A DNA stretch of 64,000 nt from JAGNLA01 sp964639885 (lineage in GTDB: Bacteria; Caldisericota; Caldisericia; JAAYUI01). The first letter of the stretch is position 1. Every line of letters starts with the position of its first letter. The translations under genes were made by a program, and so were the position numbers. Below are positions 1 through 11,400 of this stretch, one piece after another. The notes under the pieces are model-generated. The model saw only the letters and a program-made list of their open reading frames with translations. It made no database searches and was not told the origin of the DNA. The stretch covers positions 1-64,000 of the forward strand of contig CAZXEH010000004.1 in assembly GCA_964639885.1 (NCBI GenBank), in the 5' to 3' direction.

Positions 1-3000
1 CTGACTTCTTTTGCTGTGCCTTTGATCAACTGTCCGAGAGCATCCCAAACTGTTACTGTGATCTGGTACATTCTCTCATCACAAGCTGTCATTACAAAGT
101 CTGGATCTGTTCCGTCGACTGCACCTTTGTCAGAGAATGTTTCCGTTGATTCCAGATTCCTGAGCTTGTACTCTGCATGTGGCTGCTTGACCTTTACTGT
201 TGTCATTGCGCAGTGTCTTCTGTCAGGTGTGTAGACATAGACTGGGAATTCGCCTGCGTCGTTTGCGCAGAATCCGTAGAACTTGTACTTTCCATGTTCT
301 CTGTCGGCATCGAATGTAATTGGTGTGAATGGTGCATCCGGGTTTGAGTACTGCATACCATTCGACCATACTGTGCCGTCAAAGTTCTGAAGGTCTGTCC
401 TTACCCAGTAATACTGTGGGAGTTCAGCTTTCACACCAAAGTAACGCTTGTCATCTGGATGCGGATCGACGAACAGCTGGTTCCAGATGTGCTCATCCTT
501 GACGTAATCCTGACCGAAACCATCCATGATGCCGTGTGTGAGATCGATTGGGTTGCCCTGTGCATCAAGAACCGTGAAGGTGAGTGGTGTATCGACGTTC
601 TGAAGTTCAGGAGTGAATCCTGCAGTGAGTGGTTCTGGACCATAGGTGAACTGAAGATCTGGCTTCGACATCACATCGAATTTTCTTGTGCCTGCAAGAT
701 AAACTTCGTGGCTCATTGAACCAACAGTGCCTGGAAGCACATCGTAAAGTGGTCTGAATGATCTGTCATTGTTGTCATCGCCATACTTGTAAGCGGTGAC
801 CCAAACCGGAAGCGTTTCTTCCCAACCGATAACGTGATCTCTCATACCTGCCGGAAGCGGATCTCCAACTGGTGAGAATCCACCGAAGTCAAACCCCATC
901 ACAAGTCCAAACTGTTGACCTGTTGTTGCATCCTTCTTTGAGCCCGTATCGATTTCGAGGTTGTACTTTCCGTTATTTCTCTGGAATGTTCTTCCATCGA
1001 TGAAAGCGCCTTTCCATGTTCCTGTTGGAAGGTCATAGGAGCCAATTATTTCTGTTTCTGCTTCATAGAAGCTTATCACGCCGTTTTTGTTCTTGTCGTC
1101 TTCAGGCATGTACTGGGTTGCCTTTGCATAGACGTCAGAGTTCTTCGGTGCACCTGAGCAGTAACCGTCACCAGCACCAAACCATGTCTTCTGGTCTGGG
1201 TCGTAGAGTCCGCGATCCTGCCATGCGTAAACGAGGGCGTTATTGCATTCTCTGTATTCCCATTCATTGTAACCTGGTGCTTTTGTCGGATCTACATCAA
1301 CTTTTTCGTCTTCTGTTACTACTGCGTTGAGCGTTACAGAGCCGCTGTCGATGATAATCCCACCACGATCTTCAATATCCTGGTTTTCAAGCTTGATTCC
1401 GAGGGCGTGTGAGACAAAGCCGTCTGTTGGCGGTTTTGCACAGCAATCCTGGAATATCTTTTTTGAACCATCGCCCATTGTAACCGTGAGTGTGATGAGA
1501 CCTGGCTGTATTGGAATTATTTCGTCAATGTTGAACACGAAGTAGTTTTCACCCTGATACCAACCGCTCATTATGTACGGATCCTGTACTTCATATACAA
1601 GATCTCGACCCTCGGCAAGTCTTCCATTTGTTGGAAGCGAAACGCCTATCGCCGAGTGTGTATCGAATGTGAAACCTGGGCTTACAATGTTGGTCCAATC
1701 ATCTTCATAGATTTCATAGTAAGAGCAGTTTCTCTTGTCAATCTTTAGATATCCTGAGGAATCATACTGGATTGGCACATTTTCAATTCCGTTGAAGCTG
1801 TACTGTGAACGGAGTCTCTGGTCTGCCGATCCACCCTGACCACCCTGGTTGGAGTTCGAAGTGCTGCCTCTGTAATACCTCATAGGCATCATAAATGGAC
1901 CTTCAAGTTCGATTGACTTGATGATTCTCCAGTTATTTGTCGTGTCGTCTGCAAGATTTCCGTATGGATCGAATGTCCACCTGTCCCACATCTGTGTTCT
2001 GCTTACGTCTGTTGGTGAAATCAGTGTAAAGAACAAACCGTAGTCAGTAAGTGGGTAGAATTCTGTACCAAGTTTGTTGTACTTCGGGTAGTCAAGTGCC
2101 GGGTAGCTGTTGAATCCACCACCTCTTGCAAGACCTCTGAGTCTGTGGACATGTGACTGGCCACCTGGGTAGCATCTTACGTCTTTTGTGTAGTTGTAGA
2201 CGACAGGGTTGTACCAGTGACGAAGTTGTCTTGTCGGCCTGTCCATAAGCGAAAGAGCTGTTGTTCCTGATGTGTAATCAGCCTTTGAGAATTCGAGACC
2301 GTGATCGATAAGCCTGAACTCTGAGAAGTTGAGGTCAGACATTGCTGTAACCGGTACTGTGAATGTTCCGCAGTAATCGATTCCTGGTGCATCATCATAT
2401 ACGAAGTATGGTGGGTGGATTGTCGGGTTTGAGGTGTCCATGTTTGTGGTGGCAAGCGCCGAGTTATAGTCAAATACTGTTCCTGCAAGATACACCCTGA
2501 CTGTAAGTGGTGTTTCTGCATTCTTTGGCTGAACACAGAGCTTTATTTCTCCACCATTTGAATCATCCGACCAGTTTGTAAGAAGGGTTGGTACACCAAA
2601 TGTGTTGAGGAAACCGTATGGCCTTCCATTCTGGTAGTTACCGAAGTCATCTGTTTCATAGTCGATTGCCGAGTTGTTGAAACGACCCATTCTGTCGCCA
2701 TAAGAAACATCACCGAGGTTCGGGAAGCCTTCTCCAAGGTGGCAGACATCGCAGATGCCCTTTCCAAACGAGCAGTCGTAGTCTTCGATGATTGATGATG
2801 AACCAAACCTGGCTGTTGCGAAACCATCGGAATCAGTGAATGGCATCATGACAGCGGTTCCGTAACCTGTAATGTCGATATAGCCCTGGGTTGCATTGTC
2901 GTAATCTCTTCTCGAGTAAACCCAGTCGGTTGGATCCAACACGCCTGTTGCCGCATTGTATCCTGCCGCTATTGGTTCGTACCATCTCCAGAAGGTATAT

Positions 3001-6000
3001 GAACCATCTGTGTTGACCTGAACGATGTATCTGTCTGTCTGGTGGTTCTGATTGCCCGGGCAAATCGCAGTTGCAAGATACGCAATACCCGCACCGTGAG
3101 CATTGACGTTGGCCACGAGTTTGCCTCTGACGCCTGGCTGAAGGGCTGTTGTTGAAATGAGCATGTTAGCAGGATCATTGATGTCATTTGGGTTGTCTGC
3201 ATCGAGAACCTGCAGTGTGAGGTTCGGGAATCTCTGGTCACCTGTTGAAATACAGGCTCTTGATCCCTGGCCGACTTCCAGTTTTAGATCTTCTGGGGCT
3301 ACATAGAGGTTGAAAACTCCATAACAGTCATACTGGTCGTCAAGCCCGCACGTGAATGTTGGGATGCCTGATGCTGGTACTACCGGTCTCGGAGTCTTGT
3401 CGCCTTTGTATCTTTCGTCGAACTGTTTCTTTGACCATGGTCTGTCGACCCAGAACGGATCGTAGATATTTGAATCGAATCTTGCAGGATAAGCTGTCTG
3501 TGCTATATCGAACCTTTCGCCTGAAAGTGACGAGTCAAGAGGTACCGGGTATGAAACTCCGCCTTTTTCAAGGAAAACTTCGATTCTGATAGGATCCCTT
3601 GTACCGTCTTCCTGGCATGATCCCCTGTATGGAGTGTACTGGATGTGCTGAACCGGATTCTCTGGTGTTATTTCGTATGATTTTGACCATGCTCCACCTA
3701 TCGTTGGTCCGACCTTTGTTGCTGGATTGCTGCCGATGAGGTAATCCTGATCAGTTGATCCGCCTGCAGGTCTTCCAGGATCTGGCGGGAATTCTGTTCT
3801 TGTAAGCACTATGTCTTCAATCCAGTTGAATGAGTTAAGGACTGAGTAGTGCATGATGCAATTGTGATATTCCTTGTCTGATGTGCTGTAAACCGTTCCT
3901 GTTCCTTTGATGCCTACGCTTGCTGAGTACCACTGACCGTAGCCAGTGTCTGAACATGTACCGTAGCTGAAACGGATAGTATTGTCACTGTAAAGGGTTA
4001 CGCTGAAGTTGAATGTTGGAGGATTGCTTGTTGACCAGCCTGCTCCATAGTAGGCATCGGTGTAGTACAGCCTTGATGCCCATCTAATCTTAATTGAACC
4101 TGCCGTTGGTCTTGAAACATAGATTCCAAGGTTGCTATTGACTGGCTGTCCAGAAAGCGGGCTGTAGCCGGTATGCAATCCTGCTTCTGCTCCAAGTGGG
4201 CTGATTGTATATGAAGGAGCACCCTGCATCCAGTAATAAGATGACGGCCAGTATGTGTTATACCAGTCGTTGTCGAATCTGACGTAGCCGTGTGATGAGA
4301 CCTGGATATGTGTTCCTGAAGTAATTGTTCTGCCGTAGAGAGTGAAATCGAAAGGAAGTGCCAGTTGTGGGCAATCAAATCCGCCCGCAGGCTGACCATC
4401 TGACCAGCATGAGTAAAGTATACCGGTTGTCGAGAATGTTTCCTTCGGAATTTCTACTTCACCCTTGTCCACATCTGAGAATGAGTTATCTTCCCTAGTT
4501 TCTGTGTAGCCGACGTATGCCGGAGTTGCCGGAACGCCAGATTGATAGAGGTCGTTGAACTTGACGATGTATTTTTCACCTGGTTTCGGGGCTGGGTCAA
4601 CTGTTACCTTGATGTCAGATGTCTGTTCAACCTTGAGCTGGTAGTTTGATTTTGGATCTGCCGGAACTCCGTCAATATCGATATTAACTGTGAGCTTGCC
4701 TGGCAAAACTTCGATATCCATGAATCTCGGATCGCCATTGAGACCCATTGTAATCATGCCTACTTTTGACTTCACATCATAAAGTTCGCCTGCTGCAAGT
4801 TTTGATCCGCATGGATAATAGTAGCCGAACTGATTTTGTGTCGATGCGTTTGTTGAAGCTGTGACCATCTCGTTTGACGAGCCGTTCTTCTTGAAGACAT
4901 ATCCGTTTGCGCCAACATTGTGGCCTCCGGCAAGAAGTCTTCTTCTGTCACCTGGTTGCGGAACTGATTCAACGTAGTAGATGTCGAGGTTGTCCCAATA
5001 TGCATGTGCATTGTATCCGTCGTAGTAGCAGTAGGTTGCACCCTGATAAAGTCCAGCTGAACCAGCAGAAGTCGCTCCGCCGAGAGTTGCCTGGATATCA
5101 TAGCCGAAACCTGGGATGGTGATGTTCCAGATATTTCCTGAGACCGTGGTCTGTACATTTACCATGGCTCCATACGGGAACAGGTCGCCATAGTTGGTTG
5201 AGTCGTAGTACGTTATGTAAGAAGTTCTGGCATAGCTGCCGTTGTTTGTGTAATTGTTTGCCCTGGAGATGATTATTCTGGCGATATTCCTGGTTGATTC
5301 CCAGCCGTAGTATGAATAGTCATACCATCCGTATGGGTCGTCATTGTAGAAATATGTCATCGTGTAGCCTGAGCAGGTTGCGCCTTGTGGCTGAACAAGA
5401 ACTGCAGCCATACCGCATGCCTTGTAATAACCCCAGTTCCAATACGGGTATTCGGTCATGTAGTCGAAGTTGAACACGTATGAATTCCAGAAGGTGCTTG
5501 TCGCAGGGACCGCATTCTGGTCAAGTCCATTGTAGTAGAGGATGCCACCGGCTGGAGCATAGATGCCTGCCGGGTACGGCCAGTTCCACCAAATTGTTGG
5601 TCCAGCACCGTGCATCATGCCGCCCTGGATGTCGAAGGCGACGTCATTGAGACCATAACTCCAGTTTCCTGCAACCGTATTGCCAGGTCCCGAATACTGC
5701 ATTGGAAGATATGATCCCCATGGCTGATCCGGATAGCTTTGGCTAAGGAAACCTGCTTTAGCACGAACCCAGTTCGTTCCTGATGTCCCTGTGAACGGAT
5801 AGTTTGCATTGGTCCATCTTCCAGCACCTGAGAATGTTTCGATTCCTCCGGTACCGCCAGCTCCTGTTGTGGAGGCAATCATGCGGATTGCTCTTGAACC
5901 GCCAGCCTTTGCCGGGTCGAAGTATATGAGTTCGCCAATGTCGTACTGCTTGTTTGGCGCTTCGCATCCCTTTGGCTCATCATAGAACGTCATTCCCTTT

Positions 6001-8267
6001 GGAAGAGACGTTATAACCCTTCCATAATCGAGATCGCCGACGGCTACGATTGATCCAGCCTTGTATGTCACTACGTTCTCTGCTCCACCGAGACCGTTTC
6101 CGGAGGAGATTGTCACATCGAGCATACGCATGTCACCGGCATTGACTATTCCTGGGTTGTATGGTGTTGTTGTAATCGCAGGATCAGGTTGCAGCGGCTG
6201 GTTTGGGAAATATGGAGATTTGTTGATATCGTCATAGATTGGATCTCCACAACCATAGAACAACGTAGCTGGAAGCGGGTTTGGTACTGCACCTGGTCTC
6301 ATGTCATATTTCGCATCGAAATAGAGGTAATGGGTTGGGAAATCTGTTAGTGTGTAGCCAATGTCGAGGGCGGTTTCTACATCTTGCGAGCCTATGTACT
6401 GTTCTCCTGCAAGGAAATTGACATGGTCATCAGCAAGTGAGAGCTGATAACATGTTCCACCGAGGGCAAGATTGTTGTCCACACCGTTGTCAAGGAATAT
6501 CTGAAGTCCAAGATATTCTCTGTATTCTGCCCTTAGATCATGGAATGTTGTTGTCGGAACAACAAATGTCTTTCCGTCAGGATCGATTGCTGTTGCCTTG
6601 TTGACAAGCTGTGACATCTGGTTTATGTCGCCATTGACTGTCTTGAAGGATGCAGCTGTTCTTGACGGCATTATCTCCGGATACTGCATGGTGTTCTTTT
6701 CCATGGCCATCCACATGTCCGATTCAACTGACACATTATATGTCCATGAGCATGTTGTCTCCATGAGCTCGAGCATCAGGATTGCGTCGCCGAAATACAT
6801 GCCACCTGTCGTAAGACCATAACCTCTGAACCTGTAGTTAATGTTTGTCATACGGATGTCGTTTGGTGTAATGATATTGTTTAGGTCAGCATCAATGTAA
6901 ATCTGGTCATAAAGCGAGACGCCTGGTATGGCTGCATGTTTTGTGTTGGCGGGGAAATTTCTAGCCACAACCGTCGGGTTTGCTGCCAGCCACTGCACAT
7001 CTTCATCATTTGGACCAACATTGGTACCTTTTCTGAAGTTGTAGGCTCTGCCACCCCACTGGATTGTGTAGCTTATCAGCCTTGAGTCATTAGTGTTGAA
7101 TGTACCTGAGGTGTCATTGTCAAGGAAAATCCATTCTCCGTAGTCGTAGGAATTGTTGTTGTTAATGTCGACATATCTTTCGCCTGAGCCAAACGGGATG
7201 AGGCTTACGCCGCAATCCCAATCGTAGGCGAGAATATTCTGGTCGTTTGGCGTCCATTTGCGGTCATTGGGGTCTGTTGACTGCGAATTCCAAAGAACCG
7301 GCTTGCCTGGGTAAAATGCTCCCGGTGTTGAGTTGTTAGGGCCACCGACAATACCTGACGAGATCGTCTTTCCATCAACGGCAATCGCGCCGCTTCTGAG
7401 GTAGTCATCCTGGTTCGCCCAACCAAGTCTCCAGACTCTGTCAATGTTCTGCTCTTCGTTGTACCACCAGTAGTATACTCTCTTGTGATAGGCCGGTGCA
7501 GGGTAGGCAATTGTCTGGGCGCCATTTGTCATTGGGTTATAGGATTCTGCAAAGATATATGGTCCCTGGGTATTGTTTTCACCTGACGGATCAAGCATGC
7601 ACATCGGATTTGTTCTGCAGTCGTTCCACTGAGCCGTGCCATCGCCGGAGTAGATCTGTGTGTTTCTGTAGTTTAGGGATTTCGGATTTGCAGGGTCCCA
7701 ATAACGGCAGTCATTGAAGCGTCCGTCTGGGTCAATCCATACCTGTCCCACGTTGTCCATGACAATATATCTTTTGTCAAGGAGCGTGCTTTCGCCGCCT
7801 TTTGCCTTGACAGTGAGCCAGACTTCAGCCCAAAGGTATGGAACAACTTTCCAGGTTGCATCTGAAGAATCCGTTACAGCTAGGAAATATGATCCATTGA
7901 CGTTTGAACCGATAGCCTTGCGGGCATCTGGCATGTAATACTGCACTCTTCCCCAGAGTTCCTGGCCAGGCTTCTGCCATGGGAATGCCACACCTGAGGT
8001 GTAATCACATGTTGGGTAGTTCGGGAAAGTTGTGGTGAAATCGAATCTACCGGTAGTTTTGTTGACGTTGACACCACTGTAGGTCGTGTATCTTCCGTCA
8101 AGAAGCGGACGGCCATAGCGGTCAAAACCGGCAAGATTCCATCTGACAGCGAGCATTGTGACATCTTTTGTGCCAGCAGCGGCCGAAACCGACTTGATTG
8201 AAGCTGTGGCGCCAATTGTTGCCAGTAGCATCACCGTAACCACGAGCAAGCTCAGTAGTTTCTTCAT
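1..8267 (-). CDS. Giant secreted surface protein, paralogue A (3' end outside window)
   Basis: From the ATG at 8267 one uninterrupted frame runs 2,755 codons to the window edge. The start follows a strong ribosome site (AAAAGGAGAG) and opens a Sec signal peptide (MKKLLSLLVVTVMLLATIG, then an Ala/Ser-rich cleavage region). The family is unnamed to me but is shared with the four other giant genes here. An N-terminal module carries WNLAGFDRYG and WIDPDGRF. Residues about 790-1090 are a Tyr/Trp/Gly-rich beta-type insert resembling LamG/lectin modules, and about 1300-1470 a nidogen-like stretch (LPFDFTLYG). Core family words follow: QYTPYRGSC near 1546, YPGGQ, GTEFYPLTDYGL, and a calcium loop DKNKNGVISFYE near 2389. 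The frame leaves the window at GQLIKGTAKEV, where paralogues continue to SVC and then to Ig-like and stalk domains. An extracellular S-layer or fibre role is inferred. It is probably cotranscribed with B. Confidence 0.9.
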   Translation of the reverse strand, partial: MKKLLSLLVVTVMLLATIGATASIKSVSAAAGTKDVTMLAVRWNLAGFDRYGRPLLDGRYTTYSGVNVNKTTGRFDFTTTFPNYPTCDYTSGVAFPWQKPGQELWGRVQYYMPDARKAIGSNVNGSYFLAVTDSSDATWKVVPYLWAEVWLTVKAKGGESTLLDKRYIVMDNVGQVWIDPDGRFNDCRYWDPANPKSLNYRNTQIYSGDGTAQWNDCRTNPMCMLDPSGENNTQGPYIFAESYNPMTNGAQTIAYPAPAYHKRVYYWWYNEEQNIDRVWRLGWANQDDYLRSGAIAVDGKTISSGIVGGPNNSTPGAFYPGKPVLWNSQSTDPNDRKWTPNDQNILAYDWDCGVSLIPFGSGERYVDINNNNSYDYGEWIFLDNDTSGTFNTNDSRLISYTIQWGGRAYNFRKGTNVGPNDEDVQWLAANPTVVARNFPANTKHAAIPGVSLYDQIYIDADLNNIITPNDIRMTNINYRFRGYGLTTGGMYFGDAILMLELMETTCSWTYNVSVESDMWMAMEKNTMQYPEIMPSRTAASFKTVNGDINQMSQLVNKATAIDPDGKTFVVPTTTFHDLRAEYREYLGLQIFLDNGVDNNLALGGTCYQLSLADDHVNFLAGEQYIGSQDVETALDIGYTLTDFPTHYLYFDAKYDMRPGAVPNPLPATLFYGCGDPIYDDINKSPYFPNQPLQPDPAITTTPYNPGIVNAGDMRMLDVTISSGNGLGGAENVVTYKAGSIVAVGDLDYGRVITSLPKGMTFYDEPKGCEAPNKQYDIGELIYFDPAKAGGSRAIRMIASTTGAGGTGGIETFSGAGRWTNANYPFTGTSGTNWVRAKAGFLSQSYPDQPWGSYLPMQYSGPGNTVAGNWSYGLNDVAFDIQGGMMHGAGPTIWWNWPYPAGIYAPAGGILYYNGLDQNAVPATSTFWNSYVFNFDYMTEYPYWNWGYYKACGMAAVLVQPQGATCSGYTMTYFYNDDPYGWYDYSYYGWESTRNIARIIISRANNYTNNGSYARTSYITYYDSTNYGDLFPYGAMVNVQTTVSGNIWNITIPGFGYDIQATLGGATSAGSAGLYQGATYCYYDGYNAHAYWDNLDIYYVESVPQPGDRRRLLAGGHNVGANGYVFKKNGSSNEMVTASTNASTQNQFGYYYPCGSKLAAGELYDVKSKVGMITMGLNGDPRFMDIEVLPGKLTVNIDIDGVPADPKSNYQLKVEQTSDIKVTVDPAPKPGEKYIVKFNDLYQSGVPATPAYVGYTETREDNSFSDVDKGEVEIPKETFSTTGILYSCWSDGQPAGGFDCPQLALPFDFTLYGRTITSGTHIQVSSHGYVRFDNDWYNTYWPSSYYWMQGAPSYTISPLGAEAGLHTGYSPLSGQPVNSNLGIYVSRPTAGSIKIRWASRLYYTDAYYGAGWSTSNPPTFNFSVTLYSDNTIRFSYGTCSDTGYGQWYSASVGIKGTGTVYSTSDKEYHNCIMHYSVLNSFNWIEDIVLTRTEFPPDPGRPAGGSTDQDYLIGSNPATKVGPTIGGAWSKSYEITPENPVQHIQYTPYRGSCQEDGTRDPIRIEVFLEKGGVSYPVPLDSSLSGERFDIAQTAYPARFDSNIYDPFWVDRPWSKKQFDERYKGDKTPRPVVPASGIPTFTCGLDDQYDCYGVFNLYVAPEDLKLEVGQGSRACISTGDQRFPNLTLQVLDADNPNDINDPANMLISTTALQPGVRGKLVANVNAHGAGIAYLATAICPGNQNHQTDRYIVQVNTDGSYTFWRWYEPIAAGYNAATGVLDPTDWVYSRRDYDNATQGYIDITGYGTAVMMPFTDSDGFATARFGSSSIIEDYDCSFGKGICDVCHLGEGFPNLGDVSYGDRMGRFNNSAIDYETDDFGNYQNGRPYGFLNTFGVPTLLTNWSDDSNGGEIKLCVQPKNAETPLTVRVYLAGTVFDYNSALATTNMDTSNPTIHPPYFVYDDAPGIDYCGTFTVPVTAMSDLNFSEFRLIDHGLEFSKADYTSGTTALSLMDRPTRQLRHWYNPVVYNYTKDVRCYPGGQSHVHRLRGLARGGGFNSYPALDYPKYNKLGTEFYPLTDYGLFFTLISPTDVSRTQMWDRWTFDPYGNLADDTTNNWRIIKSIELEGPFMMPMRYYRGSTSNSNQGGQGGSADQRLRSQYSFNGIENVPIQYDSSGYLKIDKRNCSYYEIYEDDWTNIVSPGFTFDTHSAIGVSLPTNGRLAEGRDLVYEVQDPYIMSGWYQGENYFVFNIDEIIPIQPGLITLTVTMGDGSKKIFQDCCAKPPTDGFVSHALGIKLENQDIEDRGGIIIDSGSVTLNAVVTEDEKVDVDPTKAPGYNEWEYRECNNALVYAWQDRGLYDPDQKTWFGAGDGYCSGAPKNSDVYAKATQYMPEDDKNKNGVISFYEAETEIIGSYDLPTGTWKGAFIDGRTFQRNNGKYNLEIDTGSKKDATTGQQFGLVMGFDFGGFSPVGDPLPAGMRDHVIGWEETLPVWVTAYKYGDDNNDRSFRPLYDVLPGTVGSMSHEVYLAGTRKFDVMSKPDLQFTYGPEPLTAGFTPELQNVDTPLTFTVLDAQGNPIDLTHGIMDGFGQDYVKDEHIWNQLFVDPHPDDKRYFGVKAELPQYYWVRTDLQNFDGTVWSNGMQYSNPDAPFTPITFDADREHGKYKFYGFCANDAGEFPVYVYTPDRRHCAMTTVKVKQPHAEYKLRNLESTETFSDKGAVDGTDPDFVMTACDERMYQITVTVWDALGQLIKGTAKEV

Positions 8268-8439
8268 TGGTTCTCTCCTTTTACAGTCCACCCGCATAAA
8301 TATCGGGTAGCCACCTGAAACTTCTGCATTCCTTTAAAACATCGCCTATGAAACTGAACAACTATTATAAATCAATCGTGCAATCTTTTCTCGGGATGTG
8401 GAGAAGACTTCCTCCTCCACATCCAATTTTGTTTTGAAG
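8268..8439 (-). other. B-A intergenic gap: hairpins, no classical terminator
   Basis: This 172-bp spacer separates the B stop codon from the A start. It holds a 10-bp stem-loop (8394-8403 with 8415-8424). On the minus strand that stem is followed by CGAGAAAAG rather than a U-run, so it does not look like an intrinsic terminator for B. Nearer A, CAG..ACCCG/CGGGT..CTG can form a second hairpin just before the AAAAGGAGAG ribosome site. A TATAAT is present on the minus strand around 8363-8368 but I see no good -35 partner. Read-through from B to A with possible stabilising or processing hairpins is the simplest reading. Confidence 0.5.
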
Positions 8440-11400
8440 TTACTTGTACAGTCTTGTGAATGTGATGATTCCAGTTGCCTGGTTGTATGTATAGTCGAGG
8501 CCAAACATTGAGGCAAACGACGATGCATCAAGCATCGGTACACCGAGTTCATCGACAACTGCGTTGCCAACTGTAAGCGGGTTGTTGTCGTAGGAAACTG
8601 TGGTTGAGCCTGAGGTTACAACGACGTTCTTTCCCCCGATAGTGAATGTTGCCTGCTTTGTGGTTGGATCGAATGATGATGGTGCAGCATCACCGAAGAT
8701 TGATGTGAACAGGTGAGCCGGAACCATTACGATACCGTTTGTTATGTTTGCTGGTCTTGGAAGAGGTGTTCCAGGGTTTCCGTTGACATTGATGATTGTC
8801 TGGCCAACTGTTGCAGATAGAACTGTCTTTCCCCAAACCGGAACTATAAACGGCTTGCTGCTTGAATTGCCAGCCGGGTCTGTTGCTTCGATTGTTACCG
8901 AAAGATCGCCTGGTGTAGTCACAGGGAGTTCAACGGTCCAGATATCATAGACAACAACTGCATCCAGGCCATTGACCTTGACCTTTGAGTACGGTTCAAC
9001 GCGTCCTGTGATTATGATTTTGCCGTTTTCATTGATGAACACCTTTGTATCTGGTGCGTTTGCATCACAGATGATTTCCGGTGCTACTGTGTCTCTGACG
9101 ATCGACAGGGTGAGTGATGATGAAAGACCTGCCGGGTTGTAAGCATCGACGTCGAACTGGTTGAAGCCTTCCGTAAGTGCAACCTGTGCTGTGAATTTGC
9201 CATCTTTGTCAACTGTTGCTGCTTTGCCACCAATCTTGACGGTTGAGCCTGGAGTTGTCGTGCCCTTGACGATGACGTTGTCCTTGTTGGTGTATGACGG
9301 GATTGGATCGACGATGAGAAGCGGGGCTGCGATTTCGATATCAACACCAAGCTGGTACGATGATCTGCCGTACTTGTCATGGATGGCAACGATATTGATT
9401 CTGCCTGAGTCTGTTGGCTTGACTTTGAATGTTACTTCACCCTTTGCATTTGTTGTGCCAGTCTGTTCGGCAACAATTCCGCCAACGGTGACCTTTGCAC
9501 CTTCAACTGGTTCCTTTGAGTCACCAGCAATGACGACCTTTACCGTAAGTGATGTTTCCCTGCCGGTCTTGAGGTTGTCCGGAACTTCTGGAATGATTGC
9601 CATACCCTTGACTACGTCAAAGACTGTAGTTGCATAGGCTGTCTGCCACCACGGGAATCCCTGGGTGCCTCTTGAGTTGTTGAATATTTCCTCAAACATA
9701 AGGCCTGAGACTACAACGCCTGTACCGGTCGGTTCAACAAAGAGGTTTGTTTCCCTGACGTTCGGATCGGTTTTACCCTTCTCAAGTCTTCCATAAACAA
9801 CCCTTTCATGACTTGGAACAACAAACTGTGATGCTGCCGGGTCAAAGGTTGAATAACCAATAGCTGCGTCTTCGTTGATCGGTAGGTCACGTGAATCTGC
9901 AGGGGAAACTCTTACAAGGATGTGGTTGCGGATTCCATAGGTGAGATCGTATGCTGCCGGGTTGAACACTGACTTCTGCCATTCTTCGTGTGTGACAGGA
10001 TCAAGAACCTGGACAACAGGGATTCTGACAGGGGCTTGCTTGTCTGCCCATGCTTCCCAGCAAAGCTGGTAAACAGGATATGAGGCTGAGTTTGCATTGT
10101 AACCGCCAGCTGCATATCTGAATTGGAGATAATTCGGGTTGTACGGTCTATTGGCCATCGGTGTCCAATATATTGCCGGGCAGGCGTACTGAGTGTTGGT
10201 GTATTCGTTGTAGCCGACGAGTCCGGTGAGATTGAATGCGTCTGTTGCGAACAGGTAGAATGTTGTTCTGCCATTGTCGTCAAGCGACAGCGAGTCTCTG
10301 AAGTTGATCTGGTTGCTTGGGGTAATGTCGCAGAACAGGTATGAGCCGTCATAAATGTCATTGTAGATAGACTGCTGACCGAAACCTCTCATCGGTGATT
10401 CGAAGTTCGAATAACCGTATGTTGTTGGCCACAGATAGTTCTGGAATCCTGGATACCATGAGCCTGGTGTAGCGCTTGTTGCGCTTCCGGCCCAAAGTAT
10501 TGCTGTTGCATAGGTTCCATCGCTGAATCTCCTGTTGTAGGTATTGTAGAACCAAACAACTCCTGAAGCGGCAACCGGAGCAAACGAAGCGTATTCAACT
10601 GTTGTTGATGAAAGCTGAGTGAACTGCTTGTCACCATTAAGATCAACACCCATATACACTGGGTTATGGAACCCTCTGTAATAGTTTCTTGGGATGGTTA
10701 TTGCCGGTGTGAACCTTGCGATGTCTTTGCCTTCGCCCGTGCAAACGGAAACTGATTTGGCAACACCTTTCAGCAATGCATCCTGTGCGTTTCTGCAGGT
10801 GACTTCGATCTTGTAGGTTCTGTTGTCGCATCCGGTCATGACAAAGTCAGGATCGCCTGGGACTTCGTAGTTCTGCTGGTTTGGATCACTGTAGTTCATG
10901 ATCTCGTACTTAATCTTTGGGTTTGCGACTTTGACTTTTACCACGCCTGAGTTCCTGCGGTCTGGAGTGTACACGTAGACTTCGAATTCACCCTTGTCGT
11001 TTGCAACGAAGCCCTTGAAGGAGTATGTTCCGGCTGTGTAGTTCGGAAGGAATCCGATCGGGTTCCAGTTGCTGAACCAGTTGTAGTTGTTGTAACCGTA
11101 GTTACCAACTCTCGACTGCTGGTTGTGAAGGTCGGTTCTCATCCAATAGTACTGTGGAAGAACTGCTTTCTTGCCGTAGTAGATCTTGTCATCTGGGTGC
11201 GGGTCGACGAAGAGGTTGTACCAAACGGCTCTGTCAACGACTGTGCGGTTTCCGACTGCATCTGGAACGCCCAGTGAGAGGTCAACCGGTTTGCCGTTGT
11301 AATCTGTAACTGTGAAGGTGAGTGGATCGCCAAGGAGTTCCGGTACGACACCGGCAGTAAGTGGTTCCGGCGAGAATGTCACGTTGAGGTTTCTCTGTGC

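Noticed and set aside
8394..8424. Intrinsic terminator after gene B
   Set aside because: The 10-bp stem is strong, but on the coding strand it is followed by CGAGAAAAG rather than U residues.
9161..9637. Plus-strand open frames within the giant genes (for example this 158-codon one)
   Set aside because: They are antisense shadows of long minus-strand coding regions, with no ribosome site, promoter or recognisable protein features.
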